Of a stretch of 9,746 nt of DNA, positions 6,837 through 9,746 are shown piece by piece. The notes under the pieces were generated by a model. The model was not told where the DNA came from and did not search any database. It saw nothing but the letters and a program-made list of their open reading frames with translations. Position 1 is the stretch's first letter. Each line of letters opens with the position of its first letter. This stretch comes from Candidatus Woesearchaeota archaeon (GTDB lineage Archaea; Nanobdellota; Nanobdellia; Woesearchaeales; J091): the NCBI GenBank assembly GCA_003695045.1, contig RFJB01000114.1, positions 1 through 9,746 on the forward strand, given 5' to 3'. A program made the translations under genes and the position numbers.

Positions 6837-7811
6837 ATGCAAAAGGATATTGATGTTGTGGGAATAGGAAATCCGCTGATGGACATAATAGTGAAGATAG
6901 AAGACCACGAGCTGGAAGAACTTGACCTCAAAAAAGGCACAATGAATCTTGTCGATGCGGAGAACATAAAGAAGTTTGAAGAGAAGATTCTGAAGAAGGA
7001 CAAAACTCTTGTGCCGGGAGGCAGTGTTGCCAACACGCTGGCAGCAATGGCTCTTCTGGGAGCGAAGGTTGTCTTCGTAGGCAAAATAGGCGAGGACGAA
7101 CATGGAGATGTATATGAGCAGAAGCTGATCGGAGGCAATATTCTTTCGCGCGTCAAAAAAGCCAACGGAGAGACAGGACGAGTCATAAGCTTGGTGACTC
7201 CCGACTCTGAAAGAACATTTGCAACTTACCTTGGAGTGTGCACGCAACTTGAAAAGGAAGAGCTGGCCGAGGAGGACATAAAGAAGGCGAAGGTGCTCCA
7301 CCTCACGGGATACCAGCTTGAAGAGCCGAAACTCAGAGAAACAAGTTTGCATGCCATAAAGATTGCGAAAGATAACAAAACAAAGGTTTCAATAGACCTT
7401 GCGGACCCGGAACTTGTCAAGAGAAACAAAGAACAGATTCTTGAGATAATAAAACAGGCAGACATACTTTTCGCCAATGAGAAGGAAATCGCCGAGCTGA
7501 CGGGGAAGAAGCCGGAAGAAGCAGTCACAGAGTTCCCGTGGATAGAAACCCTTGCCGTGAAGATGGGAGCGAAAGGTTCCATAGTAAGGCATAAAGGGAG
7601 CATAATAAAAGAAGAAGGAGTAAAAGCCAAAGCTGTAGACACGACAGGCGCAGGAGACATGTACGCAGCGGTAATTCTTTACGGGCTTACACATGACAAG
7701 GACATGACAACAACCGTGAGAGCGGCAAACCACGCTGCCGGAAAGGTTGTCGAAACAATAGGAGCAAGGCTTGAAAGAGGGTGGGAAGAAATAAAGGGAA
7801 TGTTTTCATAG
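6837..7811 (+). CDS. PfkB-family kinase, probably adenosine kinase
   Basis: This 324-residue ribokinase-fold (PfkB) cytoplasmic kinase most likely phosphorylates adenosine to AMP with ATP. Visible motifs are GNPLMDIIVKI near the N terminus (11-21), KGTMNLVD (33-40), the substrate loop GGSVANT (61-67), TGRVISLVTPDSERTFATYLG (113-133), ILFANEKE (210-217), and the catalytic anion-hole motif DTTGAGD (268-274) with D274 as base. The stretch from TGRVIS to the NE motif follows the pattern I associate with prokaryotic adenosine-kinase-like proteins rather than ribokinase or fructokinase; another nucleoside or sugar substrate cannot be excluded. It lies 11 bases after the glycosylase gene with its own strong ribosome binding site. 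The nearby SAH hydrolase produces adenosine, which supports the assignment. The last six bases overlap the convergent regulator gene. Confidence 0.85.
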   Translation: MQKDIDVVGIGNPLMDIIVKIEDHELEELDLKKGTMNLVDAENIKKFEEKILKKDKTLVPGGSVANTLAAMALLGAKVVFVGKIGEDEHGDVYEQKLIGGNILSRVKKANGETGRVISLVTPDSERTFATYLGVCTQLEKEELAEEDIKKAKVLHLTGYQLEEPKLRETSLHAIKIAKDNKTKVSIDLADPELVKRNKEQILEIIKQADILFANEKEIAELTGKKPEEAVTEFPWIETLAVKMGAKGSIVRHKGSIIKEEGVKAKAVDTTGAGDMYAAVILYGLTHDKDMTTTVRAANHAAGKVVETIGARLERGWEEIKGMFS

Positions 7812-8225
7812 CTCTTCCTTCAGGTTGATGGTTGCAATCATAGAAAGGGACTTTATGACAGAGGTGTTCTTTCTTAAAGATATCAGAAAATCGTTGAACT
7901 CTGAGGCGTCTGCAAATTTGAGTTTGACCAGAAGGTCGTACTCCCCTGTAACCCCAAACACTTCCTTGATGTGCGGATTATTCAGAAAGGAAGAGCTGAG
8001 CTCTTTGCTTGTGGAAAGAAGAATAAATGCAACAAAGCCCTCGCCGGCTTTTTCATTGTTCAGCTTCACAGTGAATTTCTCGATGACGCCCGCCTTCTTC
8101 AACTGGCTGATGCGCTTGTGGACGGTGCTGGGGCGCATGCCGATTTTCTTCGCTATTTCCCTGATGGTGGCGCGGGAGTTCTCGCGGAGAAGAGCCAGTA
8201 TCTTCGTGTCGGAATCGGAAAGCAT
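7806..8225 (-). CDS. Lrp/AsnC-family transcriptional regulator
   Basis: This 139-residue DNA-binding regulator has a winged helix-turn-helix at about residues 3-50 (LSDSDTKILALL, then REIAKKIGMRPSTVHKRISQ) and a C-terminal RAM/ligand-binding domain at about 62-135, with FGVTGEYDLLVKLKF as its core. Such proteins form dimers and octamers and sense amino acids or related metabolites. I start at ATG 8223-8225. The frame stays open upstream to 8342, but the extra 39 residues (Phe/Lys/Ile-rich) are unlike the family and would cover the TATA-like box at 8247-8258, about 27 bases before the chosen ATG. No ribosome binding site is seen, fitting a leaderless mRNA. The gene is divergent from SAH hydrolase and convergent with the kinase, so control of SAH or adenosine metabolism, or autoregulation, is plausible but inferred. 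Confidence 0.88.
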   Translation of the reverse strand: MLSDSDTKILALLRENSRATIREIAKKIGMRPSTVHKRISQLKKAGVIEKFTVKLNNEKAGEGFVAFILLSTSKELSSSFLNNPHIKEVFGVTGEYDLLVKLKFADASEFNDFLISLRKNTSVIKSLSMIATINLKEEL

Positions 8226-8246
8226 GCGTTTAATCTTCTTTAAAGA

Positions 8247-8258
8247 TATATAAATATT
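8247..8258 (-). promoter_or_regulatory. TATA-like box for the Lrp/AsnC gene
   Basis: On the plus strand this reads TATATAAATATT; on the minus strand, AATATTTATATA. It is centred about 27 bases upstream of the regulator ATG, the standard archaeal TATA-to-start distance, and supports the shorter start and a leaderless transcript. Confidence 0.55.
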
Positions 8259-8260
8259 GT

Positions 8261-8272
8261 GGAAAAAATTCC
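8261..8272. promoter_or_regulatory. Short inverted repeat next to the Lrp/AsnC promoter (possible operator)
   Basis: GGAA-AAAA-TTCC is a four-base-arm inverted repeat two bases upstream of the regulator TATA-like box, where a bound dimer could block TFB/TBP. The arms are short and could arise by chance, and no second copy was noted near the SAH hydrolase promoter. Confidence 0.25.
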
Positions 8273-8319
8273 TGAATAGTGCTTTTTTATGGACAAAATA
8301 CATGACTGAGCGGGTAAAA

Positions 8320-8330
8320 TATAAAAATAT
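8320..8330 (+). promoter_or_regulatory. TATA-like box for SAH hydrolase
   Basis: TATAAAAATAT is preceded by GGGTAAAA, a purine-rich stretch where a BRE would lie. A start about 26 bases downstream falls near 8350, which gives a leader of about 12 bases just containing the GGTGAT ribosome binding site. Confidence 0.55.
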
Positions 8331-8349
8331 CAAACCGGTCACAGTTCAA

Positions 8350-8355
8350 GGTGAT
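8350..8355 (+). promoter_or_regulatory. Strong ribosome binding site for SAH hydrolase
   Basis: GGTGAT (within AAGGTGAT) ends six bases before ATG 8362. It decides the start: the frame is open back to 8257, but the 35 extra residues are unlike the family and would put the TATA-like box inside the gene. Confidence 0.8.
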
Positions 8356-8361
8356 AATACA

Positions 8362-9624
8362 ATGGACAAAGGAAAGAATTACGAGGTCAAAGACATAAAG
8401 CTCGCAGAACAGGGAAAGAAGAACCTTGAATGGGCTGAAAGAGAGATGAAGGCGCTCCTTGAAGTAAGAAAGCAGTTTGAGAAGAAGAAACCATTCAGAG
8501 GGATAAGAATCGGGATGGCTCTCCACATCACAAAGGAAACAGGAGTCCTTGTCAGAACTCTGCGAGCGGGCGGAGCAGACGTGGCAATAACAGGATGCAA
8601 CCCTCTTTCGACGCAGGACGACATTGCTGCGGCACTCGCAAAGGAAGGAGTAAAAGTGTGGGGATACAAGGGAGAAACAACAAAAGATTACTACAGATAC
8701 ATTGACAACGTGATAAAGACAAAGCCGCACATAACTATTGATGATGGCATGGACCTTGTGAGCAGGATACACACAAAATATCCGGGCCAGATAAAGGACA
8801 TAATAGGCGGATGCGAAGAAACAACAACAGGAATAATCCGGCTTAAAGCAATGGAGAAAGACAAGGCGCTGAAGTACCCAATCATTGCGGTAAACGACAA
8901 CAAGACAAAGCACCTGCTGGACAATTATTATGGCACAGGGCAATCCACACTTGACGGAATACTTAGAGCCACAAACATTCTCATAGCAGGGAAAACAGTG
9001 GTAGTGGCTGGCTACGGCGACTGCGGAAAAGGAGTAGCGATGCGGGCAAAGGGAATGGGAGCCAATGTAATAGTTACCGAAGTGGACAACTTCTGCGCAC
9101 TGCAGGCAAAAATGGACGGCTTCAGGGTAATGCCGATGAAAGAAGCGGCTCCGCAGGGAGACCTGTTCGTGACAGTAACAGGAGACATAAATGTCATAGA
9201 CAAGGAGCACTTCAAACTGATGAAGGACGGCGCCATAATGGCAAACTCCGGCCACTTTGACGTGGAGATAAACAAGAAGGCGCTTGAAAAGATGGCATCG
9301 CGAAAGAGACGCATAAGATGGATGCTTGACGAGTACACAATCGGAAAGAAAAAGCTTTACCTCTGCGGCGAAGGACGGCTTGTGAATCTTGCGGCAGCAG
9401 AAGGGCATCCAAGTGCTGTAATGGCGACCTCATTCTGCGGCCAGGCGCTTGCAGCAGAGTACCTTGTCAGGAACAAAGGCAAGCTCAAGGCAGGCGTCCA
9501 CATGCTGCCGGAAGAGATTGACGACAGGATAGCAGGGCTTCAGCTCAAGGCGATGGGAGTGAAGATAGACAAACTGACGCCTGAACAGAAAGCATACCTG
9601 AGCAACTGGAGAGAAGGGACTTAA
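8362..9624 (+). CDS. ahcY: S-adenosylhomocysteine hydrolase (adenosylhomocysteinase)
   Basis: This NAD-dependent cytoplasmic enzyme reversibly splits S-adenosylhomocysteine into adenosine and homocysteine, relieving product inhibition of methyltransferases. With the start at 8362 the protein has 420 residues, the size of the short archaeal/Thermotoga-type enzyme. Active-site landmarks are ALHITKET with H54, [10 protein letters not shown] (78-87), DDGMD with D131, CEETTTG with E153, K183 and D187 in the [11 protein letters not shown] stretch, [11 protein letters not shown] (190-200), NSGHFD with H298, and AEGHP with H349. The NAD-binding Rossmann loop is AGYGDCGKG (216-224). The C terminus stops at NWREGT, without the Lys/Tyr tail that completes the NAD site in longer eukaryotic and bacterial forms, as is usual for the short group. 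It is divergent from an Lrp/AsnC regulator, has its own TATA-like box and a strong ribosome binding site, and lies near a probable adenosine kinase gene. Confidence 0.96.
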   Translation: MDKGKNYEVKDIKLAEQGKKNLEWAEREMKALLEVRKQFEKKKPFRGIRIGMALHITKETGVLVRTLRAGGADVAITGCNPLSTQDDIAAALAKEGVKVWGYKGETTKDYYRYIDNVIKTKPHITIDDGMDLVSRIHTKYPGQIKDIIGGCEETTTGIIRLKAMEKDKALKYPIIAVNDNKTKHLLDNYYGTGQSTLDGILRATNILIAGKTVVVAGYGDCGKGVAMRAKGMGANVIVTEVDNFCALQAKMDGFRVMPMKEAAPQGDLFVTVTGDINVIDKEHFKLMKDGAIMANSGHFDVEINKKALEKMASRKRRIRWMLDEYTIGKKKLYLCGEGRLVNLAAAEGHPSAVMATSFCGQALAAEYLVRNKGKLKAGVHMLPEEIDDRIAGLQLKAMGVKIDKLTPEQKAYLSNWREGT

Positions 9625-9746
9625 GCAGGATTCTCATTGTTTTTCTTTTTTCTTAATTCGAAATAAAATGCTGCGGCATTCCAGGCGTTGTTCTCCCAGA
9701 AGACATGGGCTCGTCCATTCATAGTTGCGTTCAGGTAAAAAAGAGG
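9621..9746 (-). CDS. C-terminal end of an unidentified minus-strand gene (5' end outside window)
   Basis: Read on the minus strand from the window edge, a frame stays open for 41 codons and stops at TAA (9621-9623). It begins [20 protein letters not shown], rich in aromatic and small residues, and ends with a basic/polar tail ([12 protein letters not shown]). An internal Met exists, but the frame is open to the edge, so the start is probably beyond it. The composition looks coding, and a stop placed against the SAH hydrolase stop (4-base convergent overlap) repeats the arrangement at the other gene ends here. An aromatic stretch followed by a Lys-rich end would suit a membrane or surface protein tail, but I recognise no family. 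Confidence 0.5.
   Translation of the reverse strand, partial: PLFYLNATMNGRAHVFWENNAWNAAAFYFELRKKKNNENPA
9640..9654 (+). terminator. T-rich candidate terminator after SAH hydrolase
   Basis: TTTTTCTTTTTTCTT, 15 bases with 13 T, begins 16 bases after the SAH hydrolase stop. Archaeal RNA polymerase terminates at such T runs without needing a hairpin, and I see no clear hairpin before it. The same bases encode the Lys-rich tail of the convergent gene on the other strand, so the T run may be a by-product of AAA/AAG codons. Confidence 0.5.

Noticed and set aside
8226..8342. N-terminal extension of the Lrp/AsnC reading frame up to ATG 8342
   Set aside because: The extra 39 residues are unlike the family, would place the TATA-like box inside the gene, and a normal-length protein begins at 8225 just before the helix-turn-helix.
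8257..8361. N-terminal extension of the SAH hydrolase frame up to ATG 8257
   Set aside because: The GGTGAT site at 8350-8355 and the family's usual N terminus both point to ATG 8362, and the extension would span the promoter.
8287..9408. 373-codon open frame antisense to SAH hydrolase
   Set aside because: It lies wholly opposite a strongly conserved gene. Its Cys/His/Tyr/Val-rich composition is what antisense translation of Lys/Glu/Gly-rich codons gives, with no recognisable motif.

Overview
The window looks archaeal. The evidence is an archaeal-type (class I) CCA-adding enzyme, a short archaeal-type S-adenosylhomocysteine hydrolase, a family-4 uracil-DNA glycosylase with a PCNA-box-like tail, a compact Lrp/AsnC regulator, TATA-like AT-rich boxes about 25-40 bases before several starts, and GGTGA-type ribosome binding sites beside starts with none. 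A large cysteine-rich secreted protein built from small disulphide modules recalls secreted proteins of DPANN-type archaea. That lineage is an inference from protein style only; no rRNA or other marker is present.

Layout, left to right: (i) the C-terminal end of an unrecognised protein (1-312), followed after one base by a 941-residue secreted mosaic protein (314-3139). (ii) cca on the minus strand (3130-4551), divergent from a small MazG-like nucleotide pyrophosphohydrolase (4616-4978). (iii) A minus-strand CPA2/Kef-type cation/proton antiporter lacking a regulatory domain (4979-6100), divergent from a two-gene plus-strand unit: family-4 uracil-DNA glycosylase (6166-6825) and a PfkB-family kinase closest to adenosine kinases (6837-7811). 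(iv) A minus-strand Lrp/AsnC regulator (7806-8225), divergent from S-adenosylhomocysteine hydrolase (8362-9624). (v) The C-terminal end of an unidentified minus-strand gene (9621-9746).

Two functional themes appear. The PfkB kinase and the SAH hydrolase are consecutive steps: the hydrolase releases adenosine and homocysteine from SAH, and an adenosine kinase would pull the reaction forward by phosphorylating adenosine. An Lrp-type regulator sits between them. The MazG-like enzyme and the uracil-DNA glycosylase both belong to nucleotide or DNA sanitation, though they are not in one operon.

The main oddities are a uracil-DNA glycosylase with no cysteine at all, so it cannot hold the iron-sulfur cluster usual for its family; a CCA enzyme with an apparent insertion of about 40 residues and Glu for the third catalytic Asp; two tandem six-cysteine modules at the end of the secreted protein; and a layout in which every convergent gene pair overlaps or abuts. 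No stretch over 300 bases lacks a gene. I saw no tRNA, rRNA, CRISPR array or mobile element. I did not find a convincing new multi-gene system; most of the window is housekeeping genes with some unusual variants.
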